This document shows positions 23,841 through 33,291 of a DNA stretch of 64,000 nt, in pieces; positions within the stretch are counted from its first letter, which is position 1; each line of letters begins with the position of its first letter. Source of the DNA: Phycisphaerales bacterium (lineage in GTDB: Bacteria; Planctomycetota; Phycisphaerae; Phycisphaerales; SM1A02); assembly GCA_030748575.1 (NCBI GenBank), contig JASMLR010000009.1, positions 1 through 64,000 on the forward strand. Reading direction: 5' to 3'. Below the pieces are notes generated by a model that made no database searches, had not been told where the DNA came from, and saw nothing but the letters and a program-made list of their open reading frames with translations. The position numbers and the translations under genes were made by a program.

Positions 23841-26198
23841 TCAGAACGGTAGGTCAGCCGAGAAACTGAACAGTTGGGTTTGGTCCCCATCCTGTTTGAG
23901 CATCGGGAACGCAAAGTCGAACGCAAGGGGTGTCGGGCCGAGTTGTGGAATATACACCCGCAGCCCGATGCCGACGGACAGACGATACTGGTCGAACCCC
24001 ACATCGTCGTTGACCGTCCCTGAGTCTATGAACACGACCCCATCCAGCATTTCACCGACCAGCGGTCGTTGATACTGGGTGCCCAGGAACACCATGAAAT
24101 CGCCGCCCACCGGGACGTCGGTGACGTTTCCGGCCGCGTCGATGCCCTTGGGCGACACCTGCCTGAACTGGAACCCTCGCAGGGTTCGCCCGCCCAGATA
24201 GAACCGCTCATACGTGGGGGCACTGCCGCCAAAGAGCCTGCCGACCTGCCCATCCACCCGGAGCGTCGAGACTCTGCCGAGAAAGTCGCGATCGAGCGCG
24301 AAATAGGTCGTGTAGTCGATGGAAACACGATTGAAGTTTCGCTCTCCACCGATCATGCCCCAGTTGCCGATCGTCAACTGCGTCCGGCTGCCACGCGTCG
24401 GCCGGGTCATCCGATCGATCGTGGTCCGGGTCAGGGTGAGCCCAAGGCTGACCAGCGTCTCCGGACCGGCATCTTCCAGCACGTCCACCGGCTCAAACGG
24501 GTTGAGATCGGTGAGTTCCACGCTTGCGGCGTCGAGGCGAAGCGATCCGTACCAGACGTCACCCAGCCGTCTCGCGAGGGACACGCCCGCCGAGGTCCGT
24601 TCTTCCGTGTAGTTCGCGTAGGCCCGGCGGAAGTACCCCGCCGAACCCCCGAGCGCATAGGGGGTCCCGAAGATCTGCGGCTCCGTCAGGCTGACGTCGT
24701 ACGCGAAGATCTCGGTGCCGGGCTGGAAGTTCAACGCAAATCGCTGCCCGGCGCCCCGAAAGGCCCGGCCGCGAACGAACTCACCAAACGTCTCCGGTAC
24801 ATCGAAGAGATCGAAGTTGTTCTGGGTGAGTGAGATGTTGCCCAGAACGCCGGAGTCGGACCCGAACCCCACGCCGAAGTTGATCGACCCGGTGTTCTTC
24901 TCCTTGATCTCCACCAGTACGTCCCGCGTCGATTCGTCGCCGCCCTCGGGCTGCTGGACCGACACCTTGGCATCGCCGAACAGCCCGGTCCCCATGATCC
25001 GCTCCTTGGTGGCCTCAATCTCCCTGGCGTCGAAGCGGCGTCCGGGTATCAAGCCCACCTGGGTTCGGATGATCTTGTCCTTGGTCAGAATGTTTCCGGT
25101 GATATTGACGAGTCCGACGTTGGCCACATGGCCTTCGTTGACTTCCACCAGCAACGACAGTTCGGTCGTCGTACCGCGACGAATCGGGGCGATGAACACC
25201 CTCGCATCGAGATACCCCAGGACCCCGTAGGAATCCGCGATCGACTTGCGGGAGCGATCAACCAAATCCTGCCTGAAGACATCACCGACCTTGATGTTCA
25301 TGATCGCCGCGAGTTGCTTGCCGGAGAACACCTCCAGCGGGGCGCCTCCCGGCGCCGTCACTTTGATCTCTTCAACCGTGTACTGGCGACCCTCTTCGAT
25401 CAGGAACACAATCTTGGCTTCCCGCTGGCTCGGGCTGACCTCGATTTCCTTGTCTACTCGAACGTCGATCCAGCCACGACCGTGATAGAACTTGTGCAGC
25501 GATGCGATATCCGCAGCCAACTGCTCCTGATCGACCGCACCACGCCGAAGAAACGGGAACCAGGTCGTCGTCTCAATCTCGGCCCCGAGTTCACGATCGC
25601 TGAAGGACGTCGCGCCGACAAACTCAATGGCTCGAATCCGCACCCGCGGCCCTTCGATCACTTCAAAGATGAGAATGTCGCGTTCTTCGAGCTCCGCGTC
25701 GTCAATCGTCACCTCGGCGAGGTAGTAGCCCTTGGCGTGATACGCCTCTTCCATCTCGCGGATGCCCCGCTGAATCAGGAAGTCGTCTCGAGGTGATCCA
25801 CGGTGCAATCCTGTCGGTCCCAGCAGAACGCCGTCGGCGAGCACCCGATTGCCAACGACCGATACGGCAGCAAGGAGGCGTTCCTCGCGGAAGAAGTAGG
25901 ACAGGTCCACGGTCCCATCGACCGCCAACTCCGCGACGATGTCGATGCTGGCAAAGTCTCCCAACCTGGTCAGTCTCGAGATATCGCCCTGCGCGGTCTC
26001 CGGGTCGTACGGCTGGCCAACCCGAGACCGGATGTTGTTCAGAACCTTCTGCTCCTGAACCCGGGTGAGGCCCTCGACCTGAATCGAGCCAATGGGCCTG
26101 TCGAGCAGCGAGTCGGCATCCGGCGCGGCACCATGCGCGGCCGCCGCGACGACCAGCGCCCCAACAAGACCCGACAGAATGGCTTTGATGCGGCCCAT
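23841..26198 (-). CDS. bamA: Outer-membrane protein assembly factor BamA
   Basis: Omp85 protein that inserts beta-barrels into the outer membrane. 785 aa: signal peptide (GLVGALVVAAAAHGAA), a run of POTRA domains up to about residue 440 (IGSIQVEGLTRVQEQKVLNN, VRIRAIEFVGATSFSDREL, VGLVNITGNILTKDKIIRT), then the 16-strand barrel. The barrel has the VRGRAFRGAGQRF and lid-loop-like RFYLGGRTLRGF signatures and ends in Phe, as the beta-signal requires. The ATG at 26198 gives a proper signal peptide. First gene of the outer-membrane operon, and strong evidence of a true outer membrane. Confidence 0.95.
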   Translation of the reverse strand: MGRIKAILSGLVGALVVAAAAHGAAPDADSLLDRPIGSIQVEGLTRVQEQKVLNNIRSRVGQPYDPETAQGDISRLTRLGDFASIDIVAELAVDGTVDLSYFFREERLLAAVSVVGNRVLADGVLLGPTGLHRGSPRDDFLIQRGIREMEEAYHAKGYYLAEVTIDDAELEERDILIFEVIEGPRVRIRAIEFVGATSFSDRELGAEIETTTWFPFLRRGAVDQEQLAADIASLHKFYHGRGWIDVRVDKEIEVSPSQREAKIVFLIEEGRQYTVEEIKVTAPGGAPLEVFSGKQLAAIMNIKVGDVFRQDLVDRSRKSIADSYGVLGYLDARVFIAPIRRGTTTELSLLVEVNEGHVANVGLVNITGNILTKDKIIRTQVGLIPGRRFDAREIEATKERIMGTGLFGDAKVSVQQPEGGDESTRDVLVEIKEKNTGSINFGVGFGSDSGVLGNISLTQNNFDLFDVPETFGEFVRGRAFRGAGQRFALNFQPGTEIFAYDVSLTEPQIFGTPYALGGSAGYFRRAYANYTEERTSAGVSLARRLGDVWYGSLRLDAASVELTDLNPFEPVDVLEDAGPETLVSLGLTLTRTTIDRMTRPTRGSRTQLTIGNWGMIGGERNFNRVSIDYTTYFALDRDFLGRVSTLRVDGQVGRLFGGSAPTYERFYLGGRTLRGFQFRQVSPKGIDAAGNVTDVPVGGDFMVFLGTQYQRPLVGEMLDGVVFIDSGTVNDDVGFDQYRLSVGIGLRVYIPQLGPTPLAFDFAFPMLKQDGDQTQLFSFSADLPF

Positions 26199-26290
26199 GC
26201 GGGGCTCGGAGGATACCTGCCCACCACGCGGGGTGCCGCCGGACCGGGCGGGCGGTACCCTGCGCCGCCCGACCGGCAAGGAGCGGCACA

Positions 26291-27337
26291 ATGGCGATGA
26301 CCCTCGGAGAACTCGCGGATCACCTTGGCGCCAGCCTCGACGGAGATCCGACGCACAACATCACGCGGTGTGCCGGTATTGAATCGGCGACCAGCGATGA
26401 ATTGACGTTTCTGGCCAATGCCAGATATCGCAGCCATCTGGACACGACCAAGGCTGGTGCCGTGCTGATCAAGCCCGGCATCGAGCGTCCGGAGGGGCTG
26501 GCGACACTCACGTGCGACGATCCGTACTTCGCGTTTCGAAACGCCGTGATTGCACTGCAGGGAACCCGCGTGCATCCCGAGCCGCTCGACGGCGACGACG
26601 CCGGCCGAAGCAGCCGAGCGGCCATTCACGACACGGCCACAATCGGAGAAGGCACTCGGGTGCACCCGTTTGCGGTGGTGGAGCGGGGCGCGACCATTGG
26701 CCGGAACTGCCATCTGTACCCGGGCGTCTGGGTGGGGCCGGAGGCCACGATTGGCGACGACTGCATTCTGTTCCCGAATTCCGTCGTGCATGACTCCTGT
26801 GTGCTTGGCGATCGCGTCACGCTTCACTCAGGCACCGTCGTCGGCAATGATGGCTTTGGCTACGCCACCCACGCAGGCGAACACCACAAGATTCCCCAGC
26901 ACGGCATCGTCGTCATCGAAGACGATGTTGAATTGGGCGGAAACTGCGTCGTCGAGCGAGCCGCGATGGGCGAAACACGCATCGGCCGTGGCACCAAGTT
27001 TGCGGATCTCATCTCCATCGGGCACGGCACGACCATCGGGCCGCACTGCCTGCTTGTGTCGCTGGTGGGCGTCGCGGGGTCTGTCAAGATGGGTCACCAT
27101 GTGGTGCTGGGCGGGCAGGTTGGTGTCGCCGGCCATCTTGAGGTGGGCGACTGTGTGCAAGCGCTTGCCCAGTCGGGCATCGTCACAGACATCGAGTCGG
27201 GCACCGCCATCGGCGGCGCCCCTGCGATTTCCGCCGACACAGCCAAGCGGAATGCCCTTGCAGGCACCAATCTGGCGGACCTCTTCAGACGGGTGAAGAA
27301 GCTCGAGCGTGCGGCCTCGAAGTCTGCCGGCGAGTGA
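26291..27337 (+). CDS. Second LpxD-like N-acyltransferase
   Basis: A 348-aa LpxD paralogue: N-terminal domain (SATSDELTFLANARYRSHL), beta-helix hexapeptides, and VVGNDGFGY in the substrate loop. The catalytic histidine is kept (His245, ISIGHGTTIG), but the adjacent D-N of canonical LpxD is replaced by A-D and the VDRG motif by VERA. It is divergent from bamA across a 92-bp gap and faces gcvT downstream. It may acylate at a different chain length, act on another UDP-sugar or be a regulated variant. It is not merely a recent duplicate; identity to the first copy is low outside the repeats. Confidence 0.85.
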   Translation: MAMTLGELADHLGASLDGDPTHNITRCAGIESATSDELTFLANARYRSHLDTTKAGAVLIKPGIERPEGLATLTCDDPYFAFRNAVIALQGTRVHPEPLDGDDAGRSSRAAIHDTATIGEGTRVHPFAVVERGATIGRNCHLYPGVWVGPEATIGDDCILFPNSVVHDSCVLGDRVTLHSGTVVGNDGFGYATHAGEHHKIPQHGIVVIEDDVELGGNCVVERAAMGETRIGRGTKFADLISIGHGTTIGPHCLLVSLVGVAGSVKMGHHVVLGGQVGVAGHLEVGDCVQALAQSGIVTDIESGTAIGGAPAISADTAKRNALAGTNLADLFRRVKKLERAASKSAGE

Positions 27338-27356
27338 TCTCAGATACGATGCCGGA

Positions 27357-28481
27357 ATGGCCACCATGACTCCGCTGCGGCAAACGCCCTTTCACTCCTT
27401 TCACGCCGATCACGGCGCCAAGCTCGTCGACTACACGGGCTGGGATATGCCACTGCACTACGGCTCGATCATTGAAGAGCATCATCAGGTCCGCCGGAGC
27501 GGAGGCATGTTCGACGTCTCCCACATGGGCAGGCTTCGGTTCTCCGGGCGAGACGCCCAGCAGTTTCTCGACCGCGTCTGCACTCGGCAGATTGGGGGAA
27601 TGCAGGAGGGGCAGGTTCGATACGGACTCATCTGCAACGAGCGTGGAGGATGCAAGGACGATGTTCTCGTCTACTGCATCGGCACGTCCGAGTACCTCAT
27701 GGTCTGCAACGCCGCGAATCGCGAGAAGCTCCTCGCCCACTTTGAAGCGGTTCGCGATGACATGGTGTTCAAGCTTCGCGACGAGACCGAGTCCACGGCG
27801 ATGGTCGCCGTCCAGGGCCCCAGAGTCATGGACCTGATCGGCCAGTTCTCCAAGGAGATTCCGTCGCTCAAACGCTATCGATTCACGCAGAAGTCGATTC
27901 TGATCGCGAAGTTCCTCGTGTCGCGAACCGGCTATACGGGGGAGGACGGCGTGGAGGTGATTCTCCCGAAAATGGTCGCCGGCCAGATGGTCAAAATGCT
28001 CCTTGGCAACGTCGATGCCGACGACACAACGGTCCGGCCGTGCGGACTGGGAGCCCGCGACTCGCTCCGCCTGGAGGCGGGCATGGCGTTGTATGGCCAT
28101 GAGATCACCGAGGACATCGATCCGCTGACCGCCGGCCTGAACTTTGCCGTCAAGCTCGACAAGGGCGCGGCGGATGACACGCCCCGATTCATCGGCCAGG
28201 ACGCCCTTCAGGCCATCGCCGCCGATGGCGGACCACCCAGACTGCTGACCGGCGTGCTGCTGGAGGGCCGCCGCGCCGCCCGACAAGGCATGGCGGTACG
28301 CCGCAACGGCGTGGACATCGGCGCCGTCACCAGCGGCTGCTTCAGCCCGACGCTCAACCGATCCATCGCCATGGCGATCATCGACCGAGATGCCGTCGAA
28401 CCAGGCACTTCGATTTCCGTTGACCTCGGTCGAGCCGAGGCGGAAGGCGAAACGTCCGCACTTCCATTCCTGAAACGGTAG
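27357..28481 (+). CDS. gcvT: Glycine cleavage system aminomethyltransferase (T protein)
   Basis: Takes the aminomethyl group from the H-protein lipoyl arm to tetrahydrofolate, releasing ammonia. 374 aa, family length. The motifs are LVDYTGWDMPLHYGSI at the N-terminus, GMFDVSHMG, the folate-site GGCKDDVLVY, RTGYTGEDG and CGLGARDSLRLEAGM. The start ATG at 27357 avoids overlap with the LpxD-like gene and matches the family. No gcvH or gcvP is in the window. It ends 3 bp before the convergent sigma factor gene. Confidence 0.95.
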   Translation: MATMTPLRQTPFHSFHADHGAKLVDYTGWDMPLHYGSIIEEHHQVRRSGGMFDVSHMGRLRFSGRDAQQFLDRVCTRQIGGMQEGQVRYGLICNERGGCKDDVLVYCIGTSEYLMVCNAANREKLLAHFEAVRDDMVFKLRDETESTAMVAVQGPRVMDLIGQFSKEIPSLKRYRFTQKSILIAKFLVSRTGYTGEDGVEVILPKMVAGQMVKMLLGNVDADDTTVRPCGLGARDSLRLEAGMALYGHEITEDIDPLTAGLNFAVKLDKGAADDTPRFIGQDALQAIAADGGPPRLLTGVLLEGRRAARQGMAVRRNGVDIGAVTSGCFSPTLNRSIAMAIIDRDAVEPGTSISVDLGRAEAEGETSALPFLKR

Positions 28482-28484
28482 CTG

Positions 28485-29321
28485 TCAGGCGACGCGACGC
28501 TGTTTGAGCTTGTGCTGGATGCGCCGCAGCGTGTCCATCTCGATCTGCCGCACCCGCTCTCGCGTCAACCCGATCACCACCCCGATCTGCTTGAGTGTCA
28601 GCGGCGCCTGGCCTTCCAGGCCGTATCGAAGCCGCAGCACCCGGGCGCCGCGTTCTTCCAGAGTCTCGAGAATCGACAGCACGGCCTTCAACTCCTCAGA
28701 GCGTCCAAAGACGGACTCCGGGTCCTCGTTGCGACCGTCGGGAATGACACTGGCGAAGTCCAGGGCCTCGCCGTCTTCCATGGTCGGCGCGTGCGATGCC
28801 GAGCGGTGGGCCTGCATCGCCTTGAGAACGATCTCTGCCTTGCGTTGCGGGAGATCCATGAGGTCGGCCATCTCTTCGGTGGTCGGCTGGCGACCCTGCT
28901 CATCTTCGAAGACCCGACTGGTCCGCCGCCAGCGTGTGATGAGTTCGACCATGTACGCCGGCACGTGAATGGGATGGCGAGCGTTGATCAGCGTTCGCTT
29001 GATGGACTGCTTGATCCACCACGATGCATAGGTCGAGAACCGCGCCCCTTGCGCAGGGTCGAACCCCTCCACGGCACGAATGAGGCCGATGTTGCCTTCC
29101 TCGATCAGGTCGCCGATGGGAAGGCCCCGTCTGGTGTAGTTCTTGCTGATGGCTACGACCAGTCGCAGATTGGCGCGAATCATGTGATCCTTGGCCGCCA
29201 GATCGTTGTCGTTGATGATTCGCCAGCCCAGTTCCCGCTCCTGCTGTGCTGTCAGCAGTGGAACTTGATTGATATCGCGGAGGTAAACCTCCAGGTTTCG
29301 ATCGGATGCGTACCGTGCCAT
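28485..29321 (-). CDS. Sigma-70 family RNA polymerase sigma factor
   Basis: A 278-aa sigma factor with regions 1.2 ([16 protein letters not shown]), 2 ([32 protein letters not shown]), 3 and 4.2 ([19 protein letters not shown]). It lacks the long N-terminal part of RpoD, so it is probably a group 2/RpoS-like or short primary-like factor. Start ATG at 29321 is where the family-like sequence begins; longer frames are antisense to the next gene's leader. Specificity is unknown. Between its start and the UVR-motif gene lies an inverted repeat that could serve either gene. Confidence 0.92.
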   Translation of the reverse strand: MARYASDRNLEVYLRDINQVPLLTAQQERELGWRIINDNDLAAKDHMIRANLRLVVAISKNYTRRGLPIGDLIEEGNIGLIRAVEGFDPAQGARFSTYASWWIKQSIKRTLINARHPIHVPAYMVELITRWRRTSRVFEDEQGRQPTTEEMADLMDLPQRKAEIVLKAMQAHRSASHAPTMEDGEALDFASVIPDGRNEDPESVFGRSEELKAVLSILETLEERGARVLRLRYGLEGQAPLTLKQIGVVIGLTRERVRQIEMDTLRRIQHKLKQRRVA

Positions 29322-29633
29322 AGTGAGCCTGTTCCTGCGAAACCGGGTGCCGCCGCCCCCACATGAGTGCGGCTCGATCGGTGCCTCCAAGCACCCAGCC
29401 AACCTCCCGAGCCCCTGAGTGGGCCTCGAGCGGTACACACCCGCTATCGACGTCCGATAGCAACGTGTGACCGTTCCTCGAAATCCGGAGAAACCGAGGA
29501 CTGGCAGTACAATCGAACCATCAAACAGGCCTCTTGACCGCAATAATGGCCTGTCAAGAAGTCGGTTGTCATCTTTGAATCGCCTGTCCCGCACGGCCGG
29601 AATAATCCGAACTTCAGGAGTCCCTTCCCTCCC
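29322..29633. other. Divergent intergenic region between the sigma factor and UVR-motif genes
   Basis: 312 bp with no gene-like frame. It must hold both promoters. The notable element is the 12+12-bp inverted repeat at 29436-29469. A TACAAT hexamer at 29508-29513 has no convincing -35 partner, so no promoter is called. Confidence 0.5.
29436..29469. repeat. Interrupted inverted repeat, possible operator
   Basis: Arms CACAC...GCTATCG (29436-29440, 29443-29449) and CGATAGC...GTGTG (29455-29461, 29465-29469) pair perfectly around a 5-nt centre (ACGTC), with small internal spacers of 2 and 3 nt. The palindrome lies 115 bp upstream of the sigma factor start and 165 bp upstream of the UVR-motif gene. 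It could be a regulator site or an RNA stem-loop. Confidence 0.55.
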
Positions 29634-30314
29634 ATGCACCTCGATCTGACTGCGTTCCTGCAGGCGTGGCAACACGACCCCTCGGGGATGGATGTCCGGA
29701 CCATCGACACCGAGGGCGGCCGGACGGTCCTCCAGGTGCGGGTGTCGCTCGGGGTACTCCAGATGGAGTTGGACGGCCGGCCCGACGGCGGCCACCCCAC
29801 GGCCCTCGCGGACATCTCGGAGACGACCGGCGAACTCTCCCCCGAGCAGATCCTGCGGCTTCGCGAGGAGATCGCCCAGTTCGATGCCCGCATTCAGGCC
29901 CTGCTCATGCTCGGCGACCCGGCTCGGGCCGCTCAGGATGGCGATCACATTCGCCAGATCGGACTGCTTCTGGCTGATCGCACGCATGACGACGCCCTGG
30001 CCGTGCAGCATCTCCGGCGTGGCATCACGCTTCGGGCCCGCGCCGCGGCCGAAGCAGCGTTGACCGGAAAGCGGACCGACCTGGCTCGACTGGCGATCGA
30101 TGATGCCCTGCGAGAGCTTCGCGCATTGATCCCAGCCGAAGCGTGCGCCACCGCCAACGACATTCAGTTGCTGGAAGGCATGCTCGAACTGCTCATCCCC
30201 CGGCTCCCGGCATCGCAGCGTGTTGAACTGGAGTCGCGGCTGCAGGACGCGCTACGCGCCGAGAACTACGAACTGGCTGCCATTCTCCGCGACGAACTCC
30301 GCCTCATGCGTTGA
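29634..30314 (+). CDS. UVR-motif protein
   Basis: A 226-aa cytoplasmic protein. The C-terminus carries a UvrB/UvrC-type helical hairpin ([20 protein letters not shown]), which mediates protein contacts in UvrB, ClpC and McsA. The rest is helical, with a short beta part at the N-terminus ([18 protein letters not shown]) and no catalytic motif. It is divergent from the sigma factor gene and ends directly against the stop of the convergent exported-protein gene. A role as adaptor in repair or proteolysis is an inference from the motif. Confidence 0.7.
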   Translation: MHLDLTAFLQAWQHDPSGMDVRTIDTEGGRTVLQVRVSLGVLQMELDGRPDGGHPTALADISETTGELSPEQILRLREEIAQFDARIQALLMLGDPARAAQDGDHIRQIGLLLADRTHDDALAVQHLRRGITLRARAAAEAALTGKRTDLARLAIDDALRELRALIPAEACATANDIQLLEGMLELLIPRLPASQRVELESRLQDALRAENYELAAILRDELRLMR

Positions 30315-32381
30315 CTACGGCGGGGACGTGCCAAGCTCCGGGTCAATCTTCCGCAGCCGGGCCAGCCTCGCATCAAGCCTGGCCGCATCGGCGCCGGCTC
30401 GGCGGAGGACTTCAATAAGCCGCAGGTTGGCCAGACGCCAGCGGGCAGGATCCTCCTCCCGAGGCAACGACGCAATGCGCCGGTACCCCGCGGCCACGTC
30501 AGCGAGCACCGCTCGGTTCTCCGAACCGCGGAGGCACTCGCAGCGGCCAAGCACCGCTTCCAGTACCGACGGATCCTCGTCCAGAACGGCGTCGTACCAC
30601 GCGACGGCGTGCGCGGCCGCGCCGCCCCGAGCCAACAGGCCGGCAACAGCCAGATGCTCGGCCATCGAACCGGCCGGCGGCGGAATGTCGACTGCCCTGA
30701 TGAGCATCGAAGCCTCAGCCGCCGGGAGCGATCGGGCGTGCAGCAGCAGATCCCGCGTGAAGGCGGCTCCCCCCTCGCGGGCCAACACGGCGACCCCGCT
30801 GTAGTCCCCGCCCGCGAGCGCCACGCGGCACAGGAGTCGCCGCCGATCGTCCTGGACCAGCCACGCGAGCGCTGGATCGCGTTCCAGCAGTTCGGTGGCC
30901 GCCACAACGCCGCGGGCGTCCAGTTCGTGCTCGACCAGAACCGCCGCCAACGCGGCCGTGACCGGCCTGGCCATCGCTGCCCGCGGCGCATCCCGCGTCT
31001 GGGTCGCTGCGGCCAGGGCGGCCGCTCGGGCTTCGCGAAGGATCGCTGCGTCTGACGGATCCCAGACGCCAAGCCGCGAGCGACGCGCCGCGATGATGAC
31101 GCCGACGTGCGACATGGCCTCGAGATGTGCCGCGCCCCCAGGGGCCACGCCCAGGAGTCGTTCCAGCGCCTCTGCCTCACGCCCCGCCCTCGCTTCAAGC
31201 GTGGCAAGCGTTCTGGCCCACGCCGCGGCGTGTCCGCCCAGCTTCGACGCGTGCTCAAGTACCTCCACGGCGGCAGAAGACTCAGACCGCTCTGCGAGCG
31301 CGGCGGCAAGGCGGGCAGCCTGATCCCAATGGTGTCCAGACGCTGCGGCGCCCCGTTCGGCCGCCGCCCGCCACGCTGCCATGGCTTCCGCCGGCCGGCC
31401 GGCTCGCTCCAGCGCTTCCCCGAGCGCCGCCTGGGCGGCGGCGGCATCGCGCCCCTCGAGCGGCCGCCCGAGCCGCCGCTGCAGCCAGCCGACCGCCGCG
31501 GCGGGGGTCCGTGACTGGCGGGACGCAGCGATGACGGCGGCCACATCCAGATCCTCAATGACAGCCCCGTCCAGGTCGGCGGCGCCGCCAACACGGGAGG
31601 CCAGATCAAGGGCAAGCGTGAAGGCCGCTTCCGAGGGCATTCCGGTCCGCTCCAGCGCCTGCCGCGCCGGACCGACCATACGCAGCGCTTCGGCGGTGCT
31701 GCTCGCACCAGCCATGCTCGACTCTGCGACCATCGCGACCTCCCACGGCGCGCTCGCCGCCTCAACGGCCTTGCGCCACCCATCCCCACCGGCATATCGC
31801 GCCAGCACGGCTCGGGCGGCCGCTTGCTCAATCGGCGGCGCGGTGGGATCCTCGGCCACCGCAGCGGCCTCCGCTGCCGCGTCCGCGTCGCCCCGCGCCC
31901 ACCGAAGATGCGCCGCCATCCGGCGCGACCTGGCGTCCCGGCCAGGCTGAAGATGCGCCGCCGCCTCCGCTGCCAGATCCGGGTCATCGGGCTGCAACAG
32001 GAACCCGGCAGCGCAGGCCACCCCGCGGGCATGCCGCCACCGCTCCGCATCAAGACCCACCCGAATGCCAAGGCCCGCGCACGCGCGGAGGTCGGCATCC
32101 ACGGCCGAAGACACCACAATCGCTTCATCCACCACCGCCATGGCGGACGCCCGCCGCGGCGGGTCCGGCAGCCCGAGCAGGGCCATGTCCACCACCAGAT
32201 CGTCCGTCCACGCTTCCCCGAGCACGTACTCGAGCAGCGTCAGGCCCGCCGTGACCCGCTGCCGCGGCCCCTCGGCCGAGTCCCAGTCGCTGCGAAGGGC
32301 CGCCGGATCAGCCGCCCCCGGATGAGCCCCCCCCGGATCAGCCACCGCCAGACAGGTCGCCATGCATACCACCCCGATCAC
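30315..32381 (-). CDS. Large exported helical-repeat protein of ExbB/ExbD operon
   Basis: A 688-aa protein with a short signal-like N-terminus (GVVCMATCLAVA) and then a long Ala/Arg-rich helical array. The array is probably TPR-like, though individual repeats are too divergent to count by eye. Start is the GTG overlapping the upstream exbD stop as GTGA; an ATG at 32411 would overlap by 34 bp. It is the last gene of the six-gene operon. A periplasmic scaffold or partner for the VWA/ExbD complex is inferred from position. It was not recognised as a known family. Confidence 0.65.
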   Translation of the reverse strand: MIGVVCMATCLAVADPGGAHPGAADPAALRSDWDSAEGPRQRVTAGLTLLEYVLGEAWTDDLVVDMALLGLPDPPRRASAMAVVDEAIVVSSAVDADLRACAGLGIRVGLDAERWRHARGVACAAGFLLQPDDPDLAAEAAAHLQPGRDARSRRMAAHLRWARGDADAAAEAAAVAEDPTAPPIEQAAARAVLARYAGGDGWRKAVEAASAPWEVAMVAESSMAGASSTAEALRMVGPARQALERTGMPSEAAFTLALDLASRVGGAADLDGAVIEDLDVAAVIAASRQSRTPAAAVGWLQRRLGRPLEGRDAAAAQAALGEALERAGRPAEAMAAWRAAAERGAAASGHHWDQAARLAAALAERSESSAAVEVLEHASKLGGHAAAWARTLATLEARAGREAEALERLLGVAPGGAAHLEAMSHVGVIIAARRSRLGVWDPSDAAILREARAAALAAATQTRDAPRAAMARPVTAALAAVLVEHELDARGVVAATELLERDPALAWLVQDDRRRLLCRVALAGGDYSGVAVLAREGGAAFTRDLLLHARSLPAAEASMLIRAVDIPPPAGSMAEHLAVAGLLARGGAAAHAVAWYDAVLDEDPSVLEAVLGRCECLRGSENRAVLADVAAGYRRIASLPREEDPARWRLANLRLIEVLRRAGADAARLDARLARLRKIDPELGTSPP

Positions 32382-32836
32382 AGCGAGGACTCCAGGGTGA
32401 CGTTGGTGCATCCGCCCGCCACCACGGCATTGAAGGTGTCAATGACCTGAGACCACGGTGTTTCAGGGCCCGGCACAATGATGATGGGGTGGTCGGCCAG
32501 AAACAGATCACCCCGAGGCACCACGGCGCCTGCAAGGAAGACTCGAAGCTCATCGGGCGTCTGAAGATCGCTCCACGGCCCCTCAACCGTGACCTGCGGC
32601 GGCCCGCCCTCGGGACCTGGAAGCACCTGCACCCGAAGCGGCGCCTCCTGCAGGTCCAGCGGGCTCGCGGCGGCCGCGGCGGCAGGCAGGTCGAGCCTGA
32701 AGACCTCCTCAGCCGGGCTGAAATCCGTGGCGACCATGAAGTAGACGAGCAGAAGAAAGACCACATCGATCATCGGCGCCATATGCAGGCCGATGCCTCC
32801 GCCACGTCTGCGTGTCGCCCTGGCGTGCGGTCTCAT
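32378..32836 (-). CDS. ExbD/TolR-family proton-channel subunit (second)
   Basis: A 152-aa protein with one N-terminal membrane helix (MIDVVFLLLVYFMVATDF) carrying the conserved proton-conducting Asp, preceded by the family's Met-Ala-Pro. The periplasmic domain follows (LDLPAAAAAA, then an alpha/beta part). Overlaps of 4 bp on both sides tie it to the first ExbD and to the exported protein. Two non-identical ExbD subunits next to one ExbB suggest a heterodimeric ExbD stalk. Confidence 0.88.
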   Translation of the reverse strand: MRPHARATRRRGGGIGLHMAPMIDVVFLLLVYFMVATDFSPAEEVFRLDLPAAAAAASPLDLQEAPLRVQVLPGPEGGPPQVTVEGPWSDLQTPDELRVFLAGAVVPRGDLFLADHPIIIVPGPETPWSQVIDTFNAVVAGGCTNVTLESSL

Positions 32837-33291
32837 GAGCCTCGCTCCCGGGTGGCGGCCAGTTGCGTCTGCACCGGTCCGGCAAGGCCGGCGGCGGCGC
32901 CGGCGTCACGGGTCACATCGAGGACCGGCGCTACCACCTGCCAGGCCGCGGTCTGATCGGCGCGAATCTGAACGGTCATCTCGGGCGTGGCGGCGAGCAT
33001 GGTCGTCAAGGCCGCCCGAAGGGCCGCTCGCCCCGAGCCCCCCGCCGGATAGGCGGTGCCCGCGAGCATGTACTGCGTCGACCCGCCAGCCCCCACCACG
33101 CTGACGACGGCCCGCGGGCCCGGTGGCGGAATCATGGTGGCAGGCGGTGTCGGCGCCGGGAGGTCGAGCTTCGGCCTGTCCTCGTCGACAATTCTCGACA
33201 CAAGCACAAAGAACACGATGAGCAGAAACACGACGTCGATGAGCGGCGTCATGTCTGCTCGAACCGAACTTCGGTCGCGACGTCGACTCAC
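32833..33291 (-). CDS. ExbD/TolR-family proton-channel subunit (first)
   Basis: A 152-aa protein whose N-terminal helix MTPLIDVVFLLIVFFVLVS contains the functional Asp after PLI. A proline-rich linker (PAPTPPATMIPPPGP) and a small periplasmic domain (TPEMTVQIRADQTAAW) follow. The start is a GTG overlapping the exbB stop as GTGA. The segment VQIRADQTAAWQVVAPVLD resembles the ExbD C-terminal helix-strand pattern. It probably forms the rotating or flexing core inside an ExbB pentamer. Confidence 0.9.
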   Translation of the reverse strand: MSRRRDRSSVRADMTPLIDVVFLLIVFFVLVSRIVDEDRPKLDLPAPTPPATMIPPPGPRAVVSVVGAGGSTQYMLAGTAYPAGGSGRAALRAALTTMLAATPEMTVQIRADQTAAWQVVAPVLDVTRDAGAAAGLAGPVQTQLAATRERGS

